A stretch of DNA of 64,000 nucleotides from DATKZS01 sp035527835 [NCBI: bacterium] (GTDB lineage: Bacteria; RBG-13-61-14), in the NCBI GenBank assembly GCA_035527835.1, contig DATKZS010000103.1, positions 1-64,000 of the forward strand, written 5' to 3'. Each line of letters opens with the position of its first letter. The stretch's first letter is position 1. The notes beneath the pieces were generated by a model that was given only the letters and a program-made list of their open reading frames with translations, had not been told where the DNA came from and ran no database searches. Both the position numbers and the translations under genes were made by a program. Shown here piece by piece: positions 17,313-26,438 of this stretch.

Positions 17313-18701
17313 GTGAAGGCAAAAGAATACGCAAGGGGAGCAAGGCCGGGTCTGCCCCTCCCGAGAACGGCAACGGCGATACTCGTGCTGCTCGCGTTCG
17401 CGGCGGCCGGGTATTGCCCCCCGGCGCTGGCCCAGGGCATGGACTTGAGCGGGTTCCTGACCACCAGGTACCGCCTGCGCGCCACGGCCAATGCCCGGGA
17501 CCAGGACCTGTATCAATACCTGGGTCTGGACTTAGGCAATCCGCTGTCGAGCAAGGTGAGCGCCCATCTTCTGACGCGCGGCACCGTTGACCTGGACGGA
17601 CACCAGAATGAGCGCGGCTACTACGTGTTCGACAGCATCACCGACACCTACGACAGCCAGTACAACGGCAGGATCTATTACGCCTACGCCGACGTGAACC
17701 GGATCCCGGGCATGGAGGTGGTGCGGCTCGGCCGCCAGCTCATCTACGATGCGCCGGTGGTCCTGTACCTGGACGGCGCGCGGGCGGAGACGGCGGAGAA
17801 CAAGGACCTGATGGGCCTGAAATTCGGCGCGTACGGCGGCCTGCCGGTGCACCTCTACGAGCCGGACCCCGAGGGCAACGCCATGTACGGCGCCCTGGCC
17901 CAACTCCGGCCGTGGCCGGGCGCTAAGGTCCGGCTGGACTGGACCCACGCCGACAACAAGTACCTCTACGGCGCCGAGAACGACGATTTTTACGGGCTGG
18001 GCTGGTGGCAGACCGTGAACGAGCGCTGCCGCTTCAACGTGAACTACACCAGGCTCGAAGACAAGGACCGGGACCTGCGGGCCGGCGCGGTCTATTACAA
18101 CCCTGCAAAGGACGTGCTGATCCAGGTCCGCTACTATGAGCTTCTGGAGCCGCAGAAGATTTATGCCATTGACTTTGACCCGTTCTACGCGCCGCTCGGC
18201 GAGTACGCGCCCTACTGGCAGGTGAGCGCGCTCATTTACAAGGGCCTGGGCGACAAGTACGGGGTGGAGGCCGGGGTTGACGGCCGCAAGCTTAAAGAAG
18301 CGAATGACGAGAGCAAGTTCAACCACGAGTTCCTGCATTATTACGTTACCCTGCTCCTGAATAATGCGGCCCGGGAGGGCTGGCAGGCGTCGGTCACGGG
18401 CGAGGTCTGGGACTCGTACACCAACGAGGACCTGGTCCAGACCTACGGGGCGGACCTGACCTACAAATCGCCGAAGAAGATGAAATTCTCGGTGGGCACG
18501 GACTACTCCCTGTACAAATTCGATTTTTACCTGGACACGGAGCAGGAGCAGGTGCGGACCTACTACGCAAGGCTGCGTTATTCGCTGACCGACAATTTCA
18601 AGGCCGACCTGCAATACCGGTACGAGGACGGCGAATTTGATGATTTCAACTGGCTGGAAATCGGCGCAACCTACGAATTCGGGAAGAGCAATGAAAAGTA
18701 A
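17313..18701 (+). CDS. Outer-membrane beta-barrel (porin of a porin-cytochrome conduit)
   Basis: 462 residues. A signal peptide ends near AQGMDLSG (about residue 45), then alternating short amphipathic strands rich in Y/F/R/D with G/N turns throughout, such as SGFLTTRYRLRA, KVRLDWTHAD, FNVNYTRLED and KADLQYRYED. No cysteines or soluble domain are evident. It lies between two 13-haem cytochrome genes and overlaps the second by 11 bases, the layout of Geobacter-type conduits in which the barrel sheathes a cytochrome. A plain porin is the alternative. Confidence 0.8.
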   Translation: MKAKEYARGARPGLPLPRTATAILVLLAFAAAGYCPPALAQGMDLSGFLTTRYRLRATANARDQDLYQYLGLDLGNPLSSKVSAHLLTRGTVDLDGHQNERGYYVFDSITDTYDSQYNGRIYYAYADVNRIPGMEVVRLGRQLIYDAPVVLYLDGARAETAENKDLMGLKFGAYGGLPVHLYEPDPEGNAMYGALAQLRPWPGAKVRLDWTHADNKYLYGAENDDFYGLGWWQTVNERCRFNVNYTRLEDKDRDLRAGAVYYNPAKDVLIQVRYYELLEPQKIYAIDFDPFYAPLGEYAPYWQVSALIYKGLGDKYGVEAGVDGRKLKEANDESKFNHEFLHYYVTLLLNNAAREGWQASVTGEVWDSYTNEDLVQTYGADLTYKSPKKMKFSVGTDYSLYKFDFYLDTEQEQVRTYYARLRYSLTDNFKADLQYRYEDGEFDDFNWLEIGATYEFGKSNEK

Positions 18702-19746
18702 AATCTGGAATAACCTGAAGGCGGCCTCGGTATCGCTCTCCATCGCGATCGCGGGGTGCGTGGCGGCCGGTCAGTTCTCGGTGCTCTCGAGGCTCGGTCT
18801 GGACCAGCAGATGCCCATTTACAAGACGCGGCCCGTCAAGTTCAGCCACGACACGCACGTGGTGAAGCAGGAGCTGGACTGCGACGGCTGCCACACCAAG
18901 GCCCTGGAATCCGACCAGGCGGGCATGCCGAGCATCGCGGTGTGCCGGAACTGCCACGATACCGAGGAGCAGGTGAACCAGTACCTGAAGCCGTTCGCCG
19001 TGGACAACAAGGTGGTTTGGACCCGGGCCACCAGGATCTCGGACGACGTCAAGTTCTCGCACCAGACCCACCTCGACCAGGGCAAGCTCAAGTGCGAGGA
19101 CTGCCACCCCGGCGTGAAGAAGAGCGAGGGCGTGACCGTGGCCGGCTTCAAGGTGGCGAAGGACGACTGCTTGAATTGCCACGCCCAAAAGGGCGTGAGC
19201 GTGGAGTGCTCAACCTGTCACAACACCATCAACCAGGACTGGGCGCCCAAGACCCACCAGGCGAACTGGAAGCGCTACCACGGCCAGGTGGTCCGGCAGA
19301 ACGAGAAGATGCCCTACGACAATCGCTGCTCGCTGTGCCATACCGACTCCACCTGCAACCGCTGCCACCAGGACGAGGAGCCGCAAAGCCATACCAACCA
19401 GTGGCGCGAGCGCGGCCACGGCATCATGGCCCAGATGGACCGCGATAGTTGCGCCACCTGCCACCGCACCGACTATTGCGACCGCTGCCATAAGGACACC
19501 GAGCCGCGAAGTCACAACGCGGGATGGGGCGCTCCCCGCGACCGGCACTGCATGACCTGCCACCTGCCGCTCAACAGTCAGGGCTGCGGCGCGTGCCACC
19601 AGATCAATGCGGGCCATCTCCTGGCCCCGCCCCGGCCGGACAACATCACGCACGATACGGCCTCCGAAAACGCCTGCCGCACGTGCCATGTCCTCAACAT
19701 CCCGCATTACGACAACGGAGACAGTTGCCGGGCTTGCCATAGATAA
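18691..19746 (+). CDS. 13-haem periplasmic/lipidated cytochrome c
   Basis: 351 residues with thirteen CxxCH motifs, one haem per 27 residues. The N-terminal hydrophobic segment ends in IAGC, a possible lipobox, so it may be a lipoprotein. The haem spacing, with repeated FSH-x-H and CxxCH patterns, suggests c7/c3-like modules. The position directly after the barrel, overlapping it by 11 bases, fits the inner (OmaB-like) cytochrome of the conduit. The ATG at 18691 has GGGAAGAG upstream. The last residues are a haem motif, CRACHR. Confidence 0.88.
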   Translation: MKSKIWNNLKAASVSLSIAIAGCVAAGQFSVLSRLGLDQQMPIYKTRPVKFSHDTHVVKQELDCDGCHTKALESDQAGMPSIAVCRNCHDTEEQVNQYLKPFAVDNKVVWTRATRISDDVKFSHQTHLDQGKLKCEDCHPGVKKSEGVTVAGFKVAKDDCLNCHAQKGVSVECSTCHNTINQDWAPKTHQANWKRYHGQVVRQNEKMPYDNRCSLCHTDSTCNRCHQDEEPQSHTNQWRERGHGIMAQMDRDSCATCHRTDYCDRCHKDTEPRSHNAGWGAPRDRHCMTCHLPLNSQGCGACHQINAGHLLAPPRPDNITHDTASENACRTCHVLNIPHYDNGDSCRACHR

Positions 19747-19802
19747 AATGATGCTTACATAAAGAGGTGTTATCTTTCCCGGGAAAACAGAGGAGGTTAT
19801 AA

Positions 19803-20405
19803 ATGAAAAGGACGATAATCAAGATGGCGGTGTTGGCCCTGTTGCTGGCCGCGGGCGCGGTCAGCGTGGTGTTCGCCCAGGCTTCCGGCAACAAGTACGT
19901 GGGCGCCGAAAAGTGCAAGAACTGCCACAGCTCGGCGGCCAAGGGCGACCAGTACGGGAACTGGAAAAAGGAAAAACACGCCGTGGCCGTGGAGACCCTG
20001 TCCACCGACAAGGCCAAGGAAGCCGGGAAGGCCAAGGGCGTGGCCGACCCCGCCACCGACCCCAAGTGCCTGAAGTGCCACGTCACGGCCTACTCCGAGC
20101 CGGCCGGCATGAAGGACCCCAAGTTCGATCCCAAGCAGGGCGTGCAGTGCGAATCCTGCCATGGCCCGGGCGGCAATCACGTCAAGGCCCGCCTCATGGC
20201 CGCGGCCAATGAGGAAGAGGGAGACGTGTTCGGCGGCGGAGGTGATGACAAGCCCAAGCAGATCCCCGCGGGCGAGATCAACGCCAAGCCGGACGCCAAG
20301 GTCTGCACCACTTGCCATAACTCCGAAAGCCCGAGCTACAAGGAATTCAAGTACGACGAGTTCGTCAAGAAGATCGCGCATCCTGATCCGCGCAAGTCCA
20401 AGTAA
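19803..20405 (+). CDS. Periplasmic tetrahaem cytochrome c554-like protein
   Basis: 200 residues: a cleavable signal peptide (about 1-25, ending VVFAQA) and four CxxCH motifs (CKNCH, CLKCH, CESCH, CTTCH). The YVGAEKCKNCH opening and the CESCHGPGGNH block are typical of the cytochrome c554/c' family. Probably a soluble carrier between inner-membrane quinol oxidases and the outer-membrane conduit. An AGGAGG lies before the ATG. It is followed by a strong GC hairpin at 20450-20477. Confidence 0.88.
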   Translation: MKRTIIKMAVLALLLAAGAVSVVFAQASGNKYVGAEKCKNCHSSAAKGDQYGNWKKEKHAVAVETLSTDKAKEAGKAKGVADPATDPKCLKCHVTAYSEPAGMKDPKFDPKQGVQCESCHGPGGNHVKARLMAAANEEEGDVFGGGGDDKPKQIPAGEINAKPDAKVCTTCHNSESPSYKEFKYDEFVKKIAHPDPRKSK

Positions 20406-20449
20406 GACTTTGATTGCGTTATTGCAGCGTGACTTGGCACCATGCGTTG

Positions 20450-20477
20450 TGGCCGCGGCCCGGAAGGGCCGCGGCCA
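20450..20477 (+). terminator. Strong hairpin after the tetrahaem gene
   Basis: Perfect 12-bp stem TGGCCGCGGCCC / GGGCCGCGGCCA with a GGAA tetraloop, 44 bases after the stop. No U-tract follows, so it may stabilise the upstream mRNA end rather than terminate. Confidence 0.6.
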
Positions 20478-20594
20478 TGACCGGAACCCGGAGCCGATGG
20501 AGAAGGAGGAAATGAGATTGAAGGGAGGCTTGGCCAAACGATATGTCCACTTTAGAGGAAAAAGCACTCTTGTCCAAAATAGGCCGTAAGAAAA

Positions 20595-20796
20595 CCGCCA
20601 AGACGCCAAGAGCGCCAAGGATCGCCAAGTAAATCATGATGTTCCTTTGCGGCCCAGCAAAGAACGGCTCCGGAGCGTCGGCCCCAACCGGCTTGGCGGA
20701 CCGGCCGACGGGAGCGCCAAGCAAGAAACATTCGCACCCCAGCCCTCTTAAAATCTTGTTTAAAAATAATCCTTGGCGCTCTTGGCGTCTTGGCGG
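20595..20796. repeat. Inverted pair of CGCCAAGA triplicate repeats
   Basis: CGCCAAGA units at 20595-20629 are mirrored by TCTTGGCG units at 20771-20796. The second arm lies inside the ~140-bp repeat. Confidence 0.85.
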
Positions 20797-20827
20797 TTCT
20801 CCGGTCCGTTTATTTTGGACAGCGCTG
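20688..20827. repeat. ~140-bp dispersed repeat, copy 2
   Basis: Matches 1-140 in the same orientation with about five substitutions. It ends at the ribosome binding site of ccs1, so it forms the 5' region of that gene. Confidence 0.9.
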
Positions 20828-20838
20828 AGGAAAAAGAT

Positions 20839-22803
20839 ATGATAAAAAATTCCGCCACCATCAAAGCGCCGCCTCCCGGAATTTCCTCATGTTTGCTTTA
20901 CATCGCGTCGTATTGGGTTGCGCTGCTCATCCTGGGCCGGCTCTTGGCCCGGCCTGAACTCAAAACCTTTGTTTCCTCCTGGCCAGGCCAAGGGGCGGCC
21001 GTCGCCACGGCCGCCATCCTTGGCCTGGCTTTTTGGGTGTTCCGGGGACCGCTCTACCGCACCCTGACCTCGCTCTCCTTTGCCGTGGCCACGATGATCG
21101 CCATTATCATCTCCACGGCCCTCGGCACCTTCATCCTGCAGGGGACGCCCGCCGAGCTCAGCGCGGCCTACGGCGCGACTCTCACCAGGCTCTTCACCGG
21201 CTTCGGGATCAACGACCTGTTCCATACCCTGTGGTTTCAGGGCTTCCTCGTTCTCCTGGCGTCATGCCTGGTGCTGGCGGCGGTGAAGAAGAGGATGTGG
21301 CGGGTCCGCAAGTGGGGACATCTGCTCGCGCACTTCGGGGTGGCCGTGGTCCTGTTCGGCGGACTCGTCGGCTCCATCCGGGGCTTCAAGGGCTTCATGG
21401 ACCTGAACCAAGGCAAGCAGGTCTCGTCGGTCCGGGCCATGGCCGGAGGCGGAGCGGGCATCGTGCTGCCCGGCTTCGCCATCGAGCTCGAAAAGTTCGA
21501 GATCGAACATTACTCCCCCGAGTACCGCATCTACCTGTACCAGAACCAGGATGGGAACTTCACGGCCGTAAAGTTCTACGGGCTCAAGGACGCCGCGGAC
21601 TGGCATAGCGCGGGCGGCCTCGAATTCCGGCTGACCAGGACGTATCCCGACTTCGCGATGCATTCTGACCTCGTGGCCGCGGCCCCGGGACAGGGACGGC
21701 CGGCGCTGGGACTGGACTTTGTCCACGGCGCCACCGTGGAGAGCGTGAACCTGTTCGCGGGCGACCCGGAGCGCCGGCAGATTGACCTCTCCCCCGCGGC
21801 CCCGCCGGCAAGGTTCGTCTGGGACCCTCCGGACGAGGCCGAGCTTGCCGCCACGGCCGAGGCCCGGCCCGAGTCGCACGTGGTGACGATCACCGACCCC
21901 GCCACCGGCCAAAGCCAGGACGTGGACGCGGCGCCCGGCGGGTCATACCAGGTCCTCGATGGAAAGTACCGACTGCGCGTGCTCAATTACCTCCCGGATT
22001 TCGTTTACGACATGGACACCCATGCGCCGGGCACCCGCTCGCCGAATCCCAACAACCCGGCCCTCCAGGTCGAGCTTACGAAAAACGGCTCCGCCGCCGG
22101 GCAGACGAGCTGGCTCTTCGCCAAGATGCCGGACTTTTCCATGAGCCACGGCAATACCGACATCGGCCCCAAAATGGTCTATAAGCTCACCCCCGCCTCC
22201 GCCCCGCTCGCCCGCGCCATCATCATCGCCGGCAAGACCCGCGAGCTGATCGAGGTGGAGAACGGCAAGATGGCGAAGCGCTCGCCGCTCGGGCCGGAGA
22301 GCGCGGGCATCCCCGAGCTCCACGCCTCCGCTTTCCGCATCCTGGAATCGGCCCGGGAGAAAGACGTTTACGTAAGCAGGTCCAACGAGTGGAATAACCC
22401 GGTCGCGGAGCTCGAGCTCAGAGAGGCCGGCGGGGTCCGGACCGTGCTCCTGCCCAGCTCGCACGCCGAGCCGCTCCGGCTGCCCGACGGCAAGACCATC
22501 CTGACCTTCGAGGAAAAGCCGGACGACGTCAAGGCCTTTCGCAGCACGCTGGCGGTGATCGAGAACGGGAACAAGGCCCTGGAGAAGACCATCGCGGTGA
22601 ACAATCCTCTTTCCTACCGGGGTTTCAGCTTTTACCAGTCGTCGTTCAGCAAGGATGACCCGACCTATTCCGGGATCGAGGTGGTGAAGGACCCGGGCCT
22701 GCCGCTGATCTGGCTGGGCTTCGTGATGGTCTCTCTCGGCGTGGTGTTCACCTATTACATCCGGCCCCGGATCGCAAGCGGGAGGGAAAATCATGCCGGT
22801 TGA
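20839..22803 (+). CDS. ccs1: Cytochrome c biogenesis protein Ccs1/ResB
   Basis: 654 residues. Membrane segments near residues 25-45, 60-80, 85-110 and 145-165, a large periplasmic domain (about 180-620), and a last membrane segment near the C-terminus (LIWLGFVMVSLGVVFTYYI). This is the ResB/Ccs1 layout. With CcsA it forms the System II haem channel and synthase that attaches haem to CxxCH motifs outside the inner membrane. The start is the ATG at 20839 with a GAGG ribosome binding site. It overlaps ccsA by 11 bases. Confidence 0.93.
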   Translation: MIKNSATIKAPPPGISSCLLYIASYWVALLILGRLLARPELKTFVSSWPGQGAAVATAAILGLAFWVFRGPLYRTLTSLSFAVATMIAIIISTALGTFILQGTPAELSAAYGATLTRLFTGFGINDLFHTLWFQGFLVLLASCLVLAAVKKRMWRVRKWGHLLAHFGVAVVLFGGLVGSIRGFKGFMDLNQGKQVSSVRAMAGGGAGIVLPGFAIELEKFEIEHYSPEYRIYLYQNQDGNFTAVKFYGLKDAADWHSAGGLEFRLTRTYPDFAMHSDLVAAAPGQGRPALGLDFVHGATVESVNLFAGDPERRQIDLSPAAPPARFVWDPPDEAELAATAEARPESHVVTITDPATGQSQDVDAAPGGSYQVLDGKYRLRVLNYLPDFVYDMDTHAPGTRSPNPNNPALQVELTKNGSAAGQTSWLFAKMPDFSMSHGNTDIGPKMVYKLTPASAPLARAIIIAGKTRELIEVENGKMAKRSPLGPESAGIPELHASAFRILESAREKDVYVSRSNEWNNPVAELELREAGGVRTVLLPSSHAEPLRLPDGKTILTFEEKPDDVKAFRSTLAVIENGNKALEKTIAVNNPLSYRGFSFYQSSFSKDDPTYSGIEVVKDPGLPLIWLGFVMVSLGVVFTYYIRPRIASGRENHAG

Positions 22804-23641
22804 AAACCTGAGCGGCCATTACTCCCTGGTCATCATCATGACCCTGATCTACGCGGCGGCCTTTGCCGTGTCCACGCCCGCCGCCATCAAGAAAAACGGG
22901 AAGCTCGCGCGCGTGGGCCTCGTCCTGATGGCGGCGGCGTTCGCGCTCAACACCTACGTGATCGCGGCGCGGTGGCTCGAGGCCGGCCGGCCGCCGTTCA
23001 AGACCATGTACGAGACGCTGCTTTTTTATCCGTGGTGCGTGTCGCTGGTCACGTTCGCGCTCATCTACCTGCACCGGCTCAATGTGCTCACGCCTTTTTC
23101 CACCGGCGTGAACGTGTTCGGCCTGGCCTTCGCGCTCTACCGGCCGGACATGGAGATCATCTCGATGCCGCCCGCGCTGCAGAGCGGGTGGTTCGTGCCG
23201 CACGTGGTCACCTATTTCGTGGCCTACGCCGCGCTGTTCGTGTCGTTCGCTCTGGCCGCGCTGGCGCTCGGCCTGCCCTGGTGGAGAGAGCGCAAGGGCT
23301 CAGACGAGGCACAGACGGCCCGGGAGGCGGCGGAATTCGAGCGCTACGCGCATGAGGCGGCGGTGTTCGGGATCGTGGCGCTGACGCTGGGGCTGGTGAT
23401 GGGCGCGGTGTGGGGCAAGGCGGCGTGGGGCGATTACTGGACCTGGGACCCCAAAGAGAACTGGGCCCTGGTAAGCTGGCTCGCGTACATGATTTACCTG
23501 CACCTCCGCCTCATGGGCCCGGAGTATCGGGGAAGGAAAGCCATGTGGGTGCTGGCCCTGGCCTTCGGCGCCGTGGTCTTCACATACCTCGGGATGAGCC
23601 TCCTGCCCACCGCGGGAGGGAGCCTCCACGTATATCAATAA
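22793..23641 (+). CDS. ccsA: Cytochrome c biogenesis protein CcsA/ResC
   Basis: 282 residues, about eight membrane helices. The tryptophan-rich haem-handling motif reads WGKAAWGDYWTWDPKE near residues 204-220, with conserved periplasmic-side histidines in VPHVVTYF and near the C-terminus. Partner of Ccs1 in System II cytochrome c maturation. Its placement in the middle of the cytochrome cluster suggests co-production with the many multihaem clients. Confidence 0.95.
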   Translation: MPVENLSGHYSLVIIMTLIYAAAFAVSTPAAIKKNGKLARVGLVLMAAAFALNTYVIAARWLEAGRPPFKTMYETLLFYPWCVSLVTFALIYLHRLNVLTPFSTGVNVFGLAFALYRPDMEIISMPPALQSGWFVPHVVTYFVAYAALFVSFALAALALGLPWWRERKGSDEAQTAREAAEFERYAHEAAVFGIVALTLGLVMGAVWGKAAWGDYWTWDPKENWALVSWLAYMIYLHLRLMGPEYRGRKAMWVLALAFGAVVFTYLGMSLLPTAGGSLHVYQ

Positions 23642-23714
23642 ATAATCAGATCCATCCGGGCGAGCGGGGAACGGCGTTCGCCCGCCGGGAAGTGTATCCA
23701 GGTGGGGAGGTTTG

Positions 23715-26198
23715 ATGTCACCCGTCAGCCGGAAAGCGCAAATTGACATGCCGGCCCAAGCCAAGGCGACCACGCATCCGGAGTCCGCGCGCAGGCTCGC
23801 GATCCTGGCCTTGATGCTCACGGTCATCCTGCTCATGGTCCGCGGCCTGGCCTTGGGCCAAGAGGCCGGGCCCGCGCCCGCCGCCGAGCCCGCGGCCGCT
23901 GCGGGCGGGGCCGCCGAGCCGGCGGCCATGGTGACGGTGCCGCCATACGGCGCGCACGCCGGCCTTCAATGCTCGGAGTGCCACGCTGACCAGGAGGCCC
24001 CGACGGCGCCGCTATCGGCCCCGGCGGCCGGTTGCAAGCTCTGCCACGATGACGAGGTGACGGACCTGGGAAAATCGAGCCACGGCAAGGCCATGCTCGA
24101 GTACTTCAAGAAGACTGGGGGATCGCCCACTCTCAAGGACATCTGCCTTTCCTGTCACGGAGAGGACGTGCACACGGTGCGCAAGCACGACGACCCGGAA
24201 GCTCCGGCCTTTCGCGGCCACGTGGTCCAGACCTGCCAGGCCTGCCACGACAAGCTGCCCGACTACAAGCCCGACATCTATCTGCGCAGCGTGCACGCCG
24301 CGGTGGCTGAGGGGAAGACCGGACCGGCCGCCGTCTGCACCGATTGCCACGGCAACCACGCCATCAACGGGCCCGAGGCCCCGGGCTCGCCGGTGAGCCG
24401 CCAGCTCGTTGACAAGACCTGCGGCAAATGCCACAAGGACGAGATCTTCGATTTCGAGAACAGCATCCACTTCAACGCGCTCGAACAAAACGACCCCGAC
24501 GTCCCGACCTGCACCCGCTGCCACGGCGCCCACGACGTCCTGCCGCCGTCGGACCCGACCTCCAAGACCAACCGCTTGCAGGCCGACCTCATCTGCATGG
24601 GATGCCACACCGACCCCGGCGTGGCCAAGCGCCATCCCAACCTGCCCCCGCCGGAATTCATCAAGAACTACACCCAGTCGGTCCACGGACGAGGCGTCCA
24701 CGTCCTCGGACTCCTGGTCTCCGCCACCTGCATTGACTGTCACGCCACCCACCGCATCCGGCCCAAGAACGACCCGACCTCGACCGTCTACCGCGAGAAC
24801 GTGCCCAATACCTGCGAAAAATGCCACCTGGGCATTTTCGACACCTTCGTCAACAGCTCGCACGGCAAGCTATGGGAGGAAAAGGATAAGAAGGGGCCGG
24901 TCTGCACCACCTGCCACAGCTCGCACTCCATCCAGGCGCCGGCCCTCCAGCTCTTCACCATCTTCAAAATAGACACGGAGTGCGGAGGCTGCCACCTCAA
25001 GTCCGAGCAGACCTACAGCAACACCTTCCACGGCAAGACCACCTCCATGGGATTTTTCGCCGCAGCCAAGTGCTCCGACTGCCACACCGCGCACGATAAC
25101 CTGCCCCCGAACGACCCCGACTCCACCGTCAATCCGGCGCACCTGCAGGAAACCTGCGGCCACTGCCACGGCAAGGTCTCCGCCAACTTCATAAAATATG
25201 ACCCGCACCCCGATCCGGAAGACAAGAAAAAATCGGCGCTGCTTTACTACACCAACATCTTCATGAAACTCCTCATCTTCGGGGTCTTCGGGTTCTTCGG
25301 GGCGCACACCCTGCTCTGGCTCCAGCGCTCGATCGTGGCCTTCATGCGCGGCGAAAAATACGCGACCCTGCACCTGGACTCCCAAAAGCACGTGCGCCGC
25401 TGGTCCACCTCCGCCGTGGTCATGCACATCGTCATCGTGACCTCGTTCCTGGGACTCGTCGCCACCGGGCTGCCCCTGCGCTATCACTTCACCGAGTGGG
25501 CCCAGGTGCTCGGCAGCATCTACGGCGGAGTGGAGGTCTCACGTTTGATTCACCGCTTCTGCGCTTTTGTCACCATCGGTTATGCCCTCTTTCACGTCGG
25601 CACCCTGATTAAGCGCATTCTCATCAAAAAGGAGTACCACCTCTTCTACGGACCCGACACCATGGTCCCCCGCTGGAAAGACCTGGTGGACCTCTACCAT
25701 AACTTCAAGTTCTTCTTCTACCTGGGCCCGCCCCCGCGCTGGGGCAAATGGACCTATTACGAGAAGTTCGACTACTTCGCGCTGTTCTGGGGCGTGCCCA
25801 TCGTCGTGATCACCGGGCTGGTCATGCTCTTCCCCAACTTCTTCTCGCGCTTCATGCCGGGGAGCTGGCTCAACGTGGCGTCGCTGGTGCACAGCGAGGA
25901 GGCGCTGTTGGCCGCGGGCTTTATTTTCACGTTCCATTTCTTCCACAACCACCTCCGGCCGGGCGTGATCCCGATGGACATCAACATCTTCACCGGGACC
26001 ATGCCGCTCCCGCGCCTGATCCAGGAGCGGCCGGAGGAGTACGAGCGCCTGAAGAGCGGGGGGCTCCTGGACCAGCTGGTGGTGGACGCCCCCAACTCCC
26101 GCATCATGCTGGAGAGCAAGCTCTTCGGACTGGCCGCGCTCTCCATCGGGCTGTTCCTGATCGTGGCCATTTTCGTGAGTTACGTCTTGAGTCATTGA
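23715..26198 (+). CDS. 14-haem cytochrome c fused to a cytochrome b membrane domain
   Basis: 827 residues. An N-terminal signal/anchor (about 30-48), then fourteen CxxCH motifs between about residues 75 and 480, then a membrane domain (about 510-827) of five or six helices with His residues positioned for b haems (VVMHIV, LIHRFCA, LVHSEEALLA, HFFHNH), resembling the HydC/FdnI di-haem family. Such c-b fusions (CbcL in Geobacter) are inner-membrane quinol oxidases that pass electrons into the periplasm. GGGGAGG precedes the ATG at 23715. It is paralogous in layout to the next gene. Confidence 0.88.
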   Translation: MSPVSRKAQIDMPAQAKATTHPESARRLAILALMLTVILLMVRGLALGQEAGPAPAAEPAAAAGGAAEPAAMVTVPPYGAHAGLQCSECHADQEAPTAPLSAPAAGCKLCHDDEVTDLGKSSHGKAMLEYFKKTGGSPTLKDICLSCHGEDVHTVRKHDDPEAPAFRGHVVQTCQACHDKLPDYKPDIYLRSVHAAVAEGKTGPAAVCTDCHGNHAINGPEAPGSPVSRQLVDKTCGKCHKDEIFDFENSIHFNALEQNDPDVPTCTRCHGAHDVLPPSDPTSKTNRLQADLICMGCHTDPGVAKRHPNLPPPEFIKNYTQSVHGRGVHVLGLLVSATCIDCHATHRIRPKNDPTSTVYRENVPNTCEKCHLGIFDTFVNSSHGKLWEEKDKKGPVCTTCHSSHSIQAPALQLFTIFKIDTECGGCHLKSEQTYSNTFHGKTTSMGFFAAAKCSDCHTAHDNLPPNDPDSTVNPAHLQETCGHCHGKVSANFIKYDPHPDPEDKKKSALLYYTNIFMKLLIFGVFGFFGAHTLLWLQRSIVAFMRGEKYATLHLDSQKHVRRWSTSAVVMHIVIVTSFLGLVATGLPLRYHFTEWAQVLGSIYGGVEVSRLIHRFCAFVTIGYALFHVGTLIKRILIKKEYHLFYGPDTMVPRWKDLVDLYHNFKFFFYLGPPPRWGKWTYYEKFDYFALFWGVPIVVITGLVMLFPNFFSRFMPGSWLNVASLVHSEEALLAAGFIFTFHFFHNHLRPGVIPMDINIFTGTMPLPRLIQERPEEYERLKSGGLLDQLVVDAPNSRIMLESKLFGLAALSIGLFLIVAIFVSYVLSH

Positions 26199-26204
26199 TC
26201 CGGT

Positions 26205-26220
26205 GCGGCCTTGGGGCCGC
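26205..26220 (+). terminator. Small GC hairpin
   Basis: GCGGCC-TTGG-GGCCGC, just after the 14-haem fusion gene. Six base pairs without a clear U-tract. Confidence 0.35.
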
Positions 26221-26246
26221 TACTTAAGTATCAGGAGGATTAATGA

Positions 26247-26325
26247 GCCGCAGATGAACGCAGATTAACGCAGATAATCTTTTACTTTCTTTCTTAATCT
26301 GTGTTCATCCGCGTTCATCTGCGGC
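26247..26325. repeat. Inverted pair of CGCAGAT triplicate repeats
   Basis: GCCGCAGATGAACGCAGATT-type units at 26247-26280 are mirrored at 26295-26325. The same element occurs at 50251-50332. Confidence 0.9.
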
Positions 26326-26438
26326 GAAAAAAACAACCAACTTATGCGTATTGAATGTTGGCAATAGAGGACAGCAATGATCGGCAACATGCAACCTGAA
26401 GACACATCAGCGGGGCGGCGAGGCCCCGGAGGCAAGCC

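Noticed and set aside
20426-20450. Sigma-54 element TGGCACC before ccs1
   Set aside because: The -12 half is out of register by one base and the site lies 390 bases from the gene.
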